Below, one piece after another: positions 8,836 through 17,686 of a DNA stretch of 64,000 bases. The stretch spans positions 2,595,332 to 2,659,331 of the forward strand of contig NZ_CP058215.1 of NCBI RefSeq assembly GCF_013388255.1. The letters are read 5' to 3'. Made by a program: the position numbers and the translations under genes. The DNA comes from Methanolobus zinderi. GTDB taxonomy: Archaea; Halobacteriota; Methanosarcinia; Methanosarcinales; Methanosarcinaceae. The notes under the pieces were generated by a model that was given only the letters and a program-made list of their open reading frames with translations, made no database searches and was not told where the DNA came from. Position 1 is the stretch's first letter. Every line of letters begins with the position of its first letter.

Positions 8836-10158
8836 ATGGACATCGAAGGCTACGCAAAAAGAGGGCTCAGGAATAATGATCCCGACCTCGAGGAAAAACT
8901 TGCCTCGAGGATACTGGAAGTAAAAAAGACGAGTGAAAAGCATGCCAGGGATCTTGCCAGAGCCACCATTGTGGAAGCAAAGGCTACTATAAACGTGAGA
9001 GGAGACGTACTCGAGCCGACAGTATCCGGAGTGAGCATGGGCGAGTTCGGTGTCGGATCACGTGGCATGGGAGACTTCTATACCCATGAAAAGATAGCAG
9101 AAGTGATAGGGAAGACCGAGGCCGTGGTTGACACCACCCACCTTGACGACTCGGGTGTTGTAAAAGCCGGGGAAGCAGGGGAGTATATTATATTGACAGT
9201 TGACGGCATACACTCCAGGCTGAGCGACTTTTCCTTCCTTGCAGGTTTTCACGTAGCCCGTGCAGCCCTCAGGGATGTATATGTCATGGGTGCAAGACCG
9301 ATTGCCATGCTCTCGGACATCCATGTTGCGGACGACGGAGACGTTGGCAAGATCCTGGACCACATCGCAGGTATCACAGCAGTGGCAGAGCTTTCCGGGA
9401 TACCGCTTATCACAGGAAGCACGCTCAGGATCGGCGGTGACATGGTAATAGGTGAGCGCATGACCGGCGGTGTCGGAGCTGTTGGAGTCACATCGGACCT
9501 CACGGCACGCGAGCAGACAAAGGCAGGGGACATGATCCTAATGACCGAGGGAGCAGGCGGCGGAACCATTTCCACGGCCGCACTCTACTACGGCATGCAT
9601 GAGGTGGTGGATGAGACCATTAACATCAAGTTCCTGGAAGCATGTGAAAAACTCCTTGACTCAGGTCTTGTGGAACATATCCATGCCATGACGGATGTCA
9701 CAAACGGTGGCATACGCGGTGATGCAAAGGAGATATCAAGAACCGCAGGCGTCAGGCTCGTATTCCGGGAAAAGAAGATGAGAAAACTCGTAAATCCCGT
9801 GGTACTTGAAATGCTGGAATCCCTTGAGATCGACTACCTCGGAGTCTCGCTTGATGCCCTGCTCATTATCGCACCGGAAGAGTTTGCCGATGATATAATG
9901 GAAACCATCAGGTCCGCAGGTGTTGATATCAGCATCATTGGACAGGTAGAGGAGGGCAGCGGTGCCATGATCGAGATAAACGGTGAATTGAAGGATTTCA
10001 CCCCGCGTTTCAGGGAATCGGCATACACCCCCATCAAGAAGATGATAGGCGAGGAAGAACCCCGTGACTTTGAGGAGATGCAGAGGGCCATTGACAGGGC
10101 AACCCTTGAAGCAATCGCAAAAAAGAAACGGGTAATCGAAAAGGTAAGGAAGGGATAG
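8836..10158 (+). CDS. AIR synthase-related protein (PurM/HypE/SelD superfamily)
   Basis: A 440-residue protein. The N-terminal region (about 1-70) is followed by an AIR-synthase-like ATP-binding half with TVDGIHSRLSDF and DVYVMGARPIAMLSDI, then a C-terminal half with MTEGAGGGTIS and the Gly-rich NGGIRGDA motif. Members bind ATP and phosphorylate or activate acyl or thiol substrates. This longer methanogen-associated group (probably the COG1973 type) has no firmly known reaction as far as I know. The start is set at 8836, where AAGAGG lies 8-13 nt upstream; an in-frame ATG at 8806 overlaps hisH. The stop codon is TAG. Confidence 0.8.
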   Translation: MDIEGYAKRGLRNNDPDLEEKLASRILEVKKTSEKHARDLARATIVEAKATINVRGDVLEPTVSGVSMGEFGVGSRGMGDFYTHEKIAEVIGKTEAVVDTTHLDDSGVVKAGEAGEYIILTVDGIHSRLSDFSFLAGFHVARAALRDVYVMGARPIAMLSDIHVADDGDVGKILDHIAGITAVAELSGIPLITGSTLRIGGDMVIGERMTGGVGAVGVTSDLTAREQTKAGDMILMTEGAGGGTISTAALYYGMHEVVDETINIKFLEACEKLLDSGLVEHIHAMTDVTNGGIRGDAKEISRTAGVRLVFREKKMRKLVNPVVLEMLESLEIDYLGVSLDALLIIAPEEFADDIMETIRSAGVDISIIGQVEEGSGAMIEINGELKDFTPRFRESAYTPIKKMIGEEEPRDFEEMQRAIDRATLEAIAKKKRVIEKVRKG

Positions 10159-10165
10159 ACAGGGT

Positions 10166-11500
10166 CTATTCTTCCGCACTTTCAGCTTTTTCTTCTTTCA
10201 CTGGCTCAACTATGAGCACCGTATCATCCTTTTCCATAATTGTTACCTTATCTCCTTTCTCTATGGACACACCTGAGCGTGCCTTCCAGTATTCCCCCCT
10301 GTGAAGCACGTAGCCTTCTGACCCCGGTTCAATGGGCCTGATCACAGTTGCAGTCTCACCCAGCAGTTCACCGAACTGAGGCTTGCGTTTTCTGACCTCT
10401 ACAACTTTGTACAAAGCAAAGAGCAGGAACAAACCCACCAGAATTGTCGGCGCGACTACGGACACCAGTATAGTCCTCTGGAAATCGGCAGGGGTGTAGT
10501 TCCTCGGGAAATCCGTAGGTGCTAGCAGCACACTGCCGGCTATGATGCATACAAGGCCTGCAATTCCGAATATTCCTATTCCGGGAGCCTGCAATTCCAG
10601 CACGATCAGTCCAATACCCACCAGTATCAGGAAAACAGCCCCTATGTTCACATCAAAGCCCGTCCCGATCAGACCAAGAGCAATAGCCACGATTCCGAAG
10701 AGTTCTGCTCCGAACCCCGGATTCGATATCCCCAGTATTACCGCATATATACCTAGCAGCAGCAGCAACGACGAGACTATGGGATTGGATATTATGTTCA
10801 TGAAGGCGAGTCTGAGAGGAGTATCATAGTATACGATCGTGGCACCCTCTGTTTCAAGCACTCTGCCCTTTATCTCCTCACCATCAACCTGCACAAGCAG
10901 ATCCTCAACAGAAGGGGACACATACTCTATAACATCATATTCAAGGGCGGTTTCAGCATCAAGGTTCAGGTTCTCTGTAATGAACTCGGCTGCTGCGGTC
11001 TGGTTCCTGCCATGCTTTTTGGCACTCTCGGTTGTACGGGTCACTATGGCATTGATGACCTTGGAATCGTTTACCGGCTCCGAGCCCCCAGTCGTCACTG
11101 TCACGGGCTGTGCAGAACCAATGACCGTAAAGGGAGCCATGGCGGCGATATCCGTACTGATAAGAATCAGCGTTCCGGCAGACCATGCCTGGGTGCCTTC
11201 AGGATAAACATATCCTATCACAGGTACGTCGGTAACTCCTATCTGCTCAATGATGTTGAGGGTTTCATCGAGACCTCCTCCCGGAGTATTAAGGGTTATC
11301 ACGAGAGCTTCATAGTCTTCGTTCTCTGCAAAGGCAATCGCATCGGCGATAATGTCATCGGTGACCGGTGTGATCGAATCGGATATCTCAAGTACCAGCA
11401 CCCTCCGCTCGTCCTGAGCCGATACAATACCCGGTGCAATGGATGAGATCAGGATAAAAATTAAAAAAAGGATAATACAGAACCTTTGCAGGAATCTCAT
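10166..11500 (-). CDS. NfeD membrane-bound serine protease (ClpP class)
   Basis: A 444-residue long-form NfeD protein. It has a signal peptide (about 1-28), a ClpP/SppA-like protease domain (about 33-235), four or so membrane helices (about 245-370) and a C-terminal OB-fold NfeD domain (about 385-435). Ser107 in AWSAGT and Lys147 in NDSKVI are placed like the Ser/Lys catalytic dyad described for the Pyrococcus 1510-N protease. Such proteases cleave the C-terminal region of stomatin partners. The stomatin gene lies directly upstream with 1 nt between the reading frames, so the classic slipin-NfeD operon is complete. Confidence 0.92.
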   Translation of the reverse strand: MRFLQRFCIILFLIFILISSIAPGIVSAQDERRVLVLEISDSITPVTDDIIADAIAFAENEDYEALVITLNTPGGGLDETLNIIEQIGVTDVPVIGYVYPEGTQAWSAGTLILISTDIAAMAPFTVIGSAQPVTVTTGGSEPVNDSKVINAIVTRTTESAKKHGRNQTAAAEFITENLNLDAETALEYDVIEYVSPSVEDLLVQVDGEEIKGRVLETEGATIVYYDTPLRLAFMNIISNPIVSSLLLLLGIYAVILGISNPGFGAELFGIVAIALGLIGTGFDVNIGAVFLILVGIGLIVLELQAPGIGIFGIAGLVCIIAGSVLLAPTDFPRNYTPADFQRTILVSVVAPTILVGLFLLFALYKVVEVRKRKPQFGELLGETATVIRPIEPGSEGYVLHRGEYWKARSGVSIEKGDKVTIMEKDDTVLIVEPVKEEKAESAEE

Positions 11501-11501
11501 A

Positions 11502-12281
11502 TTACTCCTTTGACAAATCTTGCTTTGAGAATGCCTTCGACATGGCTGCTATCTCTGCCGTATTGGTGGAATTTGAGACCACTATCAGATTCCTTTCCCT
11601 GGAGATCTCTGCAAGTGTCTGCAATTCCCTGAGCTTTATCGTCACAGGCACCTGTTCATACAACTTGGCGGCATCCTTCATCTTCTCTGCGGCAATGAAC
11701 TCACCGTCCGCAAGGATGATACGGGCACGCTTCTCACGTTCTGCCTCGGCCTGCTTTGCAATCGCACGCAGCATAGTCTCGTCGATGCTCACATCCCTGA
11801 TGGTCACGTTGGTAACCTTGATACCCCACGGATCAGTGGAAGCATCCAATAGTTCCTGAATCTGCAGGTTAATCTCCTCTCTTTTGGACAGGACATCGTC
11901 AAGCTCGATCTGTCCGATGACATCACGTAGCGTTGTCTGGGACAGGGTCGATGTGGCATACCTGTAGTTCTCAACCTCATTGACGGCCTTTGAAGGCTCT
12001 ATCACCTTATAATAGATAACAGCATCAACTGCAACGGTTACGTTGTCCTTGGTGATCACCACCTGTTTGGGGACATCTATGGTAACCACACGAAGGTCCA
12101 CCTTCTCCACCGTATCGATGACAGGGATGATGAAGAACAGACCCGGACCTTTCACCCCGCTCAACCGACCTAAACGGAAGATAACAACACGTTCGTATTC
12201 CTTTACTATCTGTATCGCCTTGGACAGAATAACAAATGCGAAAACCGCAATAATAATAGTTATAAGTTCAACTTCGACCAA
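11502..12281 (-). CDS. slipin / stomatin-like SPFH protein
   Basis: A 259-residue SPFH-domain protein. An N-terminal membrane helix (about 5-25) is followed by EYERVVIFRLGRL, which begins the SPFH domain. Then come the stomatin-type regions GPGLFFIIPVIDTV and ATSTLSQTTLRDVIG and a coiled-coil Ala/Glu segment (AIAKQAEAEREKRARI). It forms membrane-bound oligomers and is the expected partner and substrate of the NfeD protease encoded just downstream. The start codon is a TTG. A TATA element at 12309-12320 places transcription start only a few bases upstream, which supports this unusual start. Confidence 0.9.
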   Translation of the reverse strand: MVEVELITIIIAVFAFVILSKAIQIVKEYERVVIFRLGRLSGVKGPGLFFIIPVIDTVEKVDLRVVTIDVPKQVVITKDNVTVAVDAVIYYKVIEPSKAVNEVENYRYATSTLSQTTLRDVIGQIELDDVLSKREEINLQIQELLDASTDPWGIKVTNVTIRDVSIDETMLRAIAKQAEAEREKRARIILADGEFIAAEKMKDAAKLYEQVPVTIKLRELQTLAEISRERNLIVVSNSTNTAEIAAMSKAFSKQDLSKE

Positions 12282-12308
12282 TTATAACACACACCTTACT
12301 ATAATATC

Positions 12309-12320
12309 GATATTTAAAAG
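12309..12320 (-). promoter_or_regulatory. TATA box of the slipin-nfeD operon
   Basis: Read on the minus strand the element is CTTTTAAATATC, centred about 33 nt before the slipin TTG, so the predicted transcript begins within about 10 nt of the start codon. This is inferred from spacing only. Confidence 0.55.
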
Positions 12321-12388
12321 AAAGGCTCAGTGAATTAAAAACACATCGGTCAAAACTTGAAAACGTTTTCAGAAGAGATATAGGAGAT

Positions 12389-12471
12389 GGGCCTGAGATA
12401 TTACTTGAGGGGAATGTACACGAAAGCATGATAGCAAAATTGTTATCATTGGATCAATAACCTTCAGGCCC
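12389..12471. ncRNA. candidate structured RNA element
   Basis: An 83-nt element within a 367-bp gene-free gap. The outer stem is a perfect 8-bp pairing, GGGCCTGA at 12389-12396 with TCAGGCCC at 12464-12471. The inside contains a 9-bp hairpin, ATGATAGCA at 12428-12436 with TGTTATCAT at 12441-12449, with one G-T pair and an AAAT loop. No open reading frame of note covers it. The strand is undetermined: a weak TATA-like TTAATAAA lies upstream on the minus strand. It could be a small RNA, a leader of the DHH-protein gene or a protein-binding DNA palindrome. Confidence 0.4.
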
Positions 12472-12648
12472 AGCAAATTATAGAACTCCTTTATTGTTTA
12501 TTAATGTGATTGATTTTGATGTTGATAATTTCAAACCACCAACAGGAAAACGGCTTCAGCAAATAGGAAGGGCTTTCCCTGCATATAAATAAATTAATAA
12601 ACCAAGCAAAGACATAAATCCAACGTGCTACATTTAGGACTTGATATA

Positions 12649-14772
12649 ATGAGCGAAAAATGTCAGGAGTGCGACGGGAAAGGTTACAGGGTCGTCGGCT
12701 CAAATAAATGTCCCGAGTGCAAAGGAGCGGGAAAATCAAAATCCATTGATCTTATGAAGCTTTCCGAGAAAGACGTGGACAGCTTTCTCAAAAACGGTTC
12801 GGACTGCAACCGCTGTGGCGGATCAGGTGAGATTGAAACAAGAGAAGACTGTACAGTGTGTTCCGGAAAAGGTGCATTTTATAAGTGTAAGATATGCGGG
12901 AATGCAATAGCAGACCTGTATAACGGAGAAGAGGTATGTGCAGGCTGTGCTAAAAAGCAGATAGTATACAAGATAGATGATTCCTGCGACATCAATGAGA
13001 TGGAAGTAGGAAAATATTATCATTCAACAGTCAGGAACCTGGCGGACTTCGGAGTTTTCGTAGACCTGAACTCCAGTCTCAGGGGACTCATCCATTCCAG
13101 CAACCTGAAAGAGGAACTCAAAGTCGGTGAGCCGGTGATCGTAGGGGTCAAGGAGATCAGACCGAAAGGCAAACTGGACCTTGTACCTGTGAAGATAAAA
13201 GAATACCAGACTGTAGAGCTGGAAAAAGGCCTTCCTCTTAAGCTTGCATCCGAGGCGTCAGATCTTGTGGGAATGAATGTTAGGATGGAAGGAGAAGTAA
13301 TACAGGTCAAGCAAACCGCGGGTCCGACGATCTTCACCATAGCCGATGAGAGCGGACAGATATCCGCCGCTGCCTTTGAGAGTGCAGGGGAGAGAGCTTA
13401 CCCACATATCGGCTCGGATATGATAGTCTCCGCCACAGGTGAGATCACCTCCCGTGGCGATAGCGTTCAGCTTGAGATCAGAAGTCTTAAGAAAGTGAGT
13501 GGTGCAAAGGAAGACGAGATATTAAAGCGTATAGAGGCTGCCCTTGACAGAAGAGCTGAGCCTTACACTGTTGATTTCATGGTGGAGAGCGAGGTTCTTG
13601 AGAAGCTCAGGCCAGCCATGATGAAGGTTGCCAAGGAGATACGCAAGGCGGTGATCAAGTCAATACCCATACTGCTCCGACACCATGCTGATGCCGACGG
13701 AATGACCGCTGCCCTGGCGATCGAGAAGGCTATATTACCATTGATACGCGAGGTCAATGGCCAGGACGGAGAGTACTATTTCTACAAGAGAGCTCCTTCC
13801 AAGGCACCATTCTACGAGACCACAGATGTTGTGCGTGACATCAGTTTCGCACTTGAGGACATGGCACGTCACGGCCAGAAGATGCCACTTGTTGTCAGCG
13901 TGGATAACGGCTCAACCCTTGAGGACGTGCCTGCCATGAGACAGGCAAGGGTATACGGTATTGAAATGATAGTCGTGGATCACCATCATCCGGATGAGGA
14001 AGTCGATGAATTCCTCAAAGCACATGTGAATCCCGCACACGTCGGCGGTGACTTCGGTATGACAGCAGGAATGCTGTGCACTGAGGTCGCACGTATGATC
14101 AATCCGGATGTAGAGGACCTTATCAAGCATCTTCCAGCGGTTGCGGCAGTAGGAGACCGTTCCGAAGCGGAAGAAGCAAAGGATTACATAGACATGGTCT
14201 CTGACAGATACTCCCTGCAGGACCTGAAGGATATGGCACTTGCACTTGATTTTGAAGCATACTGGCTCAAGTTCAACAATGGTAAGGGAATACTTGATGA
14301 TATCCTCGATTTCGGTGACACAAAGGTACACAAAAATCTTGTGAAACTGTTATGCGAGCAGGCAAACGAGATGATCGACGAACAGATAGACGTCTGCATG
14401 GCCCATGTCAAGACACAGACACTTGCAAACGGAGCACTCCTGAATGTGCTTGATGTGGAAAACTATGCCCACAAGTTCACATTCCCGCCACCGGGCAAGA
14501 CATCGGGAGAAGTCCATGACCGCCTCTGCAAAAGATTCGAAGGCAAGCCAGTGATAACACTTGGTTTTGGTCCGGACTTTGCAGTGATACGTTCCAGAGG
14601 TGTGAGGATGAACATCCCGAAGATGGTAAAGGAACTCCACGAGGAAGTAAAAGGCGGAGGAGTCAACGGAGGAGGACACCTTGTGGTAGGCAGTATCAAA
14701 TTCGTTGAAGGAATGCGTACCGAAGTACTGTCCAAGCTTGCAGAAAAAGTAGGAGCCGTAGAAGTGGATTAA
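12649..14772 (+). CDS. archaeal RecJ-like DHH protein with zinc finger and S1 domains
   Basis: A 707-residue protein of the archaeal COG1107 type. The N-terminus has DnaJ-like CxxCxGxG zinc motifs (CQECDGKG, CPECKGAG, CNRCGGSG, CTVCSGKG) and a further four-Cys cluster. An S1 RNA-binding domain (about 120-185) and an OB-fold follow. The DHH phosphoesterase core comes next, with LLRHHADADGMT and VVDHHHPDEE, and a C-terminal Gly-rich GGGVNGGGH (DHHA1) motif. The family is linked to RecJ/GAN-type nucleases acting in replication or repair with GINS/CMG; activity of this one is inferred. The ATG at 12649 is preferred over an in-frame ATG at 12625 because AGGAC precedes it. Confidence 0.9.
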   Translation: MSEKCQECDGKGYRVVGSNKCPECKGAGKSKSIDLMKLSEKDVDSFLKNGSDCNRCGGSGEIETREDCTVCSGKGAFYKCKICGNAIADLYNGEEVCAGCAKKQIVYKIDDSCDINEMEVGKYYHSTVRNLADFGVFVDLNSSLRGLIHSSNLKEELKVGEPVIVGVKEIRPKGKLDLVPVKIKEYQTVELEKGLPLKLASEASDLVGMNVRMEGEVIQVKQTAGPTIFTIADESGQISAAAFESAGERAYPHIGSDMIVSATGEITSRGDSVQLEIRSLKKVSGAKEDEILKRIEAALDRRAEPYTVDFMVESEVLEKLRPAMMKVAKEIRKAVIKSIPILLRHHADADGMTAALAIEKAILPLIREVNGQDGEYYFYKRAPSKAPFYETTDVVRDISFALEDMARHGQKMPLVVSVDNGSTLEDVPAMRQARVYGIEMIVVDHHHPDEEVDEFLKAHVNPAHVGGDFGMTAGMLCTEVARMINPDVEDLIKHLPAVAAVGDRSEAEEAKDYIDMVSDRYSLQDLKDMALALDFEAYWLKFNNGKGILDDILDFGDTKVHKNLVKLLCEQANEMIDEQIDVCMAHVKTQTLANGALLNVLDVENYAHKFTFPPPGKTSGEVHDRLCKRFEGKPVITLGFGPDFAVIRSRGVRMNIPKMVKELHEEVKGGGVNGGGHLVVGSIKFVEGMRTEVLSKLAEKVGAVEVD

Positions 14773-14811
14773 CACTTCTACACTTTAAATTTTAATTTCA
14801 ATAACTGATTC

Positions 14812-15423
14812 TCAGTCAACCCTTACTATACGTACCAGTGAGTTCACAGGTACATCGGATATTGTCTCCGAGCCGCTCTTGTCAACAAGGACCGCAACCG
14901 CAATTGGCTTTGCACCGGCGCTTCTCAGGTGCTTGATCACGTCTTTCATTGTGCTTCCGGTTGTGATGACATCATCCACAATGATACAGCTCTTGCCATC
15001 GATACCTGCAAAGTTCCTGCTGAAGGCGCCCCTGTTCTGAGTTTCATCATTCTGTTCGTTATATGCATGATAGACGGAAAGTCCGAGTTCCAGCTCATCT
15101 GCCATAAGGCTTGCAAGCGGAACACCACTCAGGCCAATACCCACAATCAGGTCTGCTTCCACATCTGTTTTGCTCATAGTATCAACTACCATGTCACAGA
15201 GGGCGATACCTATATGGCGGAGCCTGAAAGCACTTTTCCCTATGTTGCTCCAGTTTACTGAAATGTCCTTGGGAGCAGGAGGGACCTCTTCCTTCCTGGA
15301 ACGGGTCAAAAGCCATGTAACCGTATCTCTGGAAACATTCAGTTCATCTGCGATCTGCCTGGTAACAAGCCCGTTCGCCTGCAACTCCTCGGCTTTCTGG
15401 ATCAATTTATCAATATTCTTCAT
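14812..15423 (-). CDS. PyrE-like phosphoribosyltransferase transcription regulator (GfcR-like)
   Basis: A 203-residue protein. Residues 1-50 form an N-terminal HTH ([22 protein letters not shown]). A phosphoribosyltransferase fold follows, with the PRPP-binding loop [17 protein letters not shown]-PRTase fusions of this kind are annotated as orotate-phosphoribosyltransferase-like proteins. In haloarchaea the homolog GfcR regulates central carbon metabolism, so this is more likely a metabolite-sensing regulator than a true OPRTase. It stands between the convergent DHH gene and nob1. The regulatory target in this organism is unknown. Confidence 0.85.
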   Translation of the reverse strand: MKNIDKLIQKAEELQANGLVTRQIADELNVSRDTVTWLLTRSRKEEVPPAPKDISVNWSNIGKSAFRLRHIGIALCDMVVDTMSKTDVEADLIVGIGLSGVPLASLMADELELGLSVYHAYNEQNDETQNRGAFSRNFAGIDGKSCIIVDDVITTGSTMKDVIKHLRSAGAKPIAVAVLVDKSGSETISDVPVNSLVRIVRVD

Positions 15424-15479
15424 GTGAACCCCGCTAAGATAAGATAAGATTCATTAGTTCCTAATACATGTGAAAGATG

Positions 15480-15962
15480 TTATATTTTTCTTTTACGCCT
15501 TTTTTTCAGGGTGCAGCCGCAGACCGGACAGACATCTCCCTTATCAAAGCGCCTGTGACATCCGGTGCATTCCTTCTGCCACTGGAGTACGTCGCGTATC
15601 TTTTTCTGGGCCACAGGCATAACCTCAATACCCAGCACATGTGCCACGTTCTGCACTGCATAATCATCCGTGAGCAGCACGGCGTCATCTTTGTACTCGA
15701 GTGCCTTGGAAAGTATATCTATATCCGTTGAAGACAGTTCCTCGACATCCCGCGTCCCTTCGGCTATTTCAAGCACCTTTTTGCGTATGAGAGGATCTGG
15801 TAATTCCACCCTGGTGCCTCCTTCGCGGGCAAGTTCGAACCTCAGGGAAGCCTCGGAACTTCTGAGCTCCTCAACAACGGAGCTGACCGTTATGATCGTT
15901 CCCGGGTCGATATCCTTCCCCATTATAAAGACTGCTGAGTCGGCTATATAGTGAACCATCAT
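15480..15962 (-). CDS. nob1: rRNA maturation endonuclease Nob1
   Basis: A 160-residue protein. The N-terminal PIN domain has acidic residues in place (IADSAVF with Asp8, VVEELRS, TDIDIL and LLTDDYAV). A C-terminal zinc ribbon is formed by CTGC and CPVCGC, with a basic tail rich in Lys and Arg. Archaeal Nob1 cleaves precursor 16S rRNA at its 3' end during small-subunit maturation. Length and domain order are normal for the family. Other subunit-maturation factors (Rio1, KH protein) are encoded near 45-46 kb. Confidence 0.93.
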   Translation of the reverse strand: MMVHYIADSAVFIMGKDIDPGTIITVSSVVEELRSSEASLRFELAREGGTRVELPDPLIRKKVLEIAEGTRDVEELSSTDIDILSKALEYKDDAVLLTDDYAVQNVAHVLGIEVMPVAQKKIRDVLQWQKECTGCHRRFDKGDVCPVCGCTLKKRRKRKI

Positions 15963-16073
15963 CCCTGATAATGCGTCCGACCCTGATTAACTCTTTGGAA
16001 GTATCTTATTCCAGGACAATAAAACGAACCGGTCTCGAGAAACATAAACAAATATATAGATTTCAATGCCAGA

Positions 16074-16083
16074 TTATATATAT
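16074..16083 (+). promoter_or_regulatory. TATA box of the KaiC-like gene
   Basis: TTATATATAT centred about 25 nt before the ATG at 16103, which predicts a leaderless mRNA. No Shine-Dalgarno sequence is visible before that ATG, in agreement. Confidence 0.6.
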
Positions 16084-16102
16084 TTACTGCATATAATAAT
16101 AC

Positions 16103-16831
16103 ATGGTTATAATGAACAGATTATCCACAGGTATATCCAGATTTGATAAAAAATTACAGGGCGGCTACCCGGAAGGAGAATCAATCCTCATAACCGGGGA
16201 ACCCGGTACCGGTAAGACCATCATGGGAATCCAGTTTTTGCACCAGGCATGTTCTCAAGGCAAGAAGTGTATGATGATAGCCACAGAGGAAACACCTGAA
16301 AAGATACTGCTCCACGCTAAATTGCTGGGGTTTGATCTGAAACCCTTCTTTGAAAGCAATCTGTTATTGATAATGCGCATACTGGAAATGAGGGCTTCCT
16401 ATACCGGAATATCATCCGAGAGTTTAGGTGATACAAGCATGCACATGGAAGATCTTACAAACCTCACCCACCTGATAGCGGATGATGTCGAGGCAGTGGT
16501 TATCGACAACATAGGTACCTTTTCAATAGGAGACGAGGTTCGCCTGTTCAGGGATAAGCTTGAAACAATAGCATATTTCCTCTCATCACAGAAGATCACA
16601 TCATTGCTGATGATAGACGGAACTGCCCATGAGCTCACCCACAGGATAGCCGAGTATTCCACCTATGGGACCATAAGACTGCTGACAAAGGAAAATCCCT
16701 ATACGGGAAAAATGGAGCGCTTCATGCATATACCCAAGATGAGAGGAACGAAGATCTCACTGGATCCCATTGTTTATGATATCAGCGACGAAGGTATCAA
16801 ATTATCCACATCTCAGGGCAAAAAAGATTAA
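16103..16831 (+). CDS. KaiC-like RecA-superfamily ATPase
   Basis: A 242-residue single-domain KaiC/RAD55-type ATPase. LSTGISRFDKKLQGG begins the domain, Walker A is GEPGTGKT and the Walker B strand reads AVVIDNIG. Single-domain archaeal KaiC proteins include ArlH (archaellum) and many of unknown signalling role. There is no archaellum cluster nearby, so ArlH is not supported. The gene is monocistronic in appearance, with its own TATA box. The DNA between its stop and nadE is only 42 bp, so read-through into nadE is possible. Confidence 0.8.
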   Translation: MVIMNRLSTGISRFDKKLQGGYPEGESILITGEPGTGKTIMGIQFLHQACSQGKKCMMIATEETPEKILLHAKLLGFDLKPFFESNLLLIMRILEMRASYTGISSESLGDTSMHMEDLTNLTHLIADDVEAVVIDNIGTFSIGDEVRLFRDKLETIAYFLSSQKITSLLMIDGTAHELTHRIAEYSTYGTIRLLTKENPYTGKMERFMHIPKMRGTKISLDPIVYDISDEGIKLSTSQGKKD

Positions 16832-16873
16832 GCATTATTGCCGATACTTCTCTAAAGTAAGCAGGTATGTAAC

Positions 16874-17671
16874 ATGGACATCGAAAAAGCCAGGGATATT
16901 ATTGTTGATTTTATCAGGGAAAGAACAAAAGAAGCAGGAGTAAAGGGAGCTGTTGTCGGGATCAGCGGAGGGATCGATTCGGCCCTGACAGCATACCTCA
17001 CAGTGGAGGCCCTTGGAAAGGAAAATGTGCTGGGGATCCATCTGCCCGAACTCAAGCTCACGCCTGCAGAAGATGTCCTGGATGCTACCGAGATAGCCGA
17101 ACGCCTTGGGATCGAGTTCAAGACCATTGATATTTCAGGGCCTCTGGTATCCTACATGGAAGCCATACCTGACAGCGGACAATCCTTCAATCATGCCAAC
17201 GGTAATCTAAAGGCAAGGATACGTATGTCAATACTCTATTACTACGCCAATATCATGGGAAGGATGGTAATGGGTACAGGTAATAAGACCGAGATACTGC
17301 TTGGCTACTTCACAAAGTACGGTGACGGAGGAGTTGACCTGGAACCAATTGGCGATCTCTACAAAACAGAAGTAAGAGAGATGGCAAACATGGTGGGAGT
17401 GCCTGCGGATATCATCGACAAAGCCCCATCCGCCGGACTCTGGGAAGGACAGACCGACGAGGACGAACTTGGTATCAGTTACGAACTTGTTGACAGGTTC
17501 CTGGGGCTCCTGCTTGAAGGAGAAAGTCCGCAGATGGCACAGAACACCTTGGGACTGACAGCCCAGCAAAGGGATTCCGTGGTCTCAAGGATCCACACGA
17601 ACCTGCATAAACAGAAAGCTCCACCTGCTGCAGACCTGGATTCACTGAGAGGATCCTACATCACAGTATAA
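16874..17671 (+). CDS. nadE: ammonia-dependent NAD+ synthetase
   Basis: A 265-residue N-type ATP pyrophosphatase. The PP-loop motif SGGIDS is at residues 31-36. Downstream the family motifs GTGNKTEILLGYFTKYGDG and APSAGLWEGQTDE bind deamido-NAD and ATP. There is no glutaminase domain, so ammonia is the expected nitrogen donor. It makes NAD+ from nicotinic acid adenine dinucleotide in the last step of the pathway. Length and motifs are normal. Confidence 0.96.
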   Translation: MDIEKARDIIVDFIRERTKEAGVKGAVVGISGGIDSALTAYLTVEALGKENVLGIHLPELKLTPAEDVLDATEIAERLGIEFKTIDISGPLVSYMEAIPDSGQSFNHANGNLKARIRMSILYYYANIMGRMVMGTGNKTEILLGYFTKYGDGGVDLEPIGDLYKTEVREMANMVGVPADIIDKAPSAGLWEGQTDEDELGISYELVDRFLGLLLEGESPQMAQNTLGLTAQQRDSVVSRIHTNLHKQKAPPAADLDSLRGSYITV

Positions 17672-17686
17672 TTTCAATATATAGCT

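Noticed and set aside
10156-10158. Pyrrolysine readthrough of ordinary TAG stops (AIR-synthase relative, cofE, phoU and others)
   Set aside because: Nothing after these TAG codons continues a recognisable domain, and the proteins are already full length.
16103-16831. Identification of the KaiC-like protein as archaellum ArlH
   Set aside because: No archaellum genes are nearby, and the motifs are shared by all single-domain KaiC proteins.
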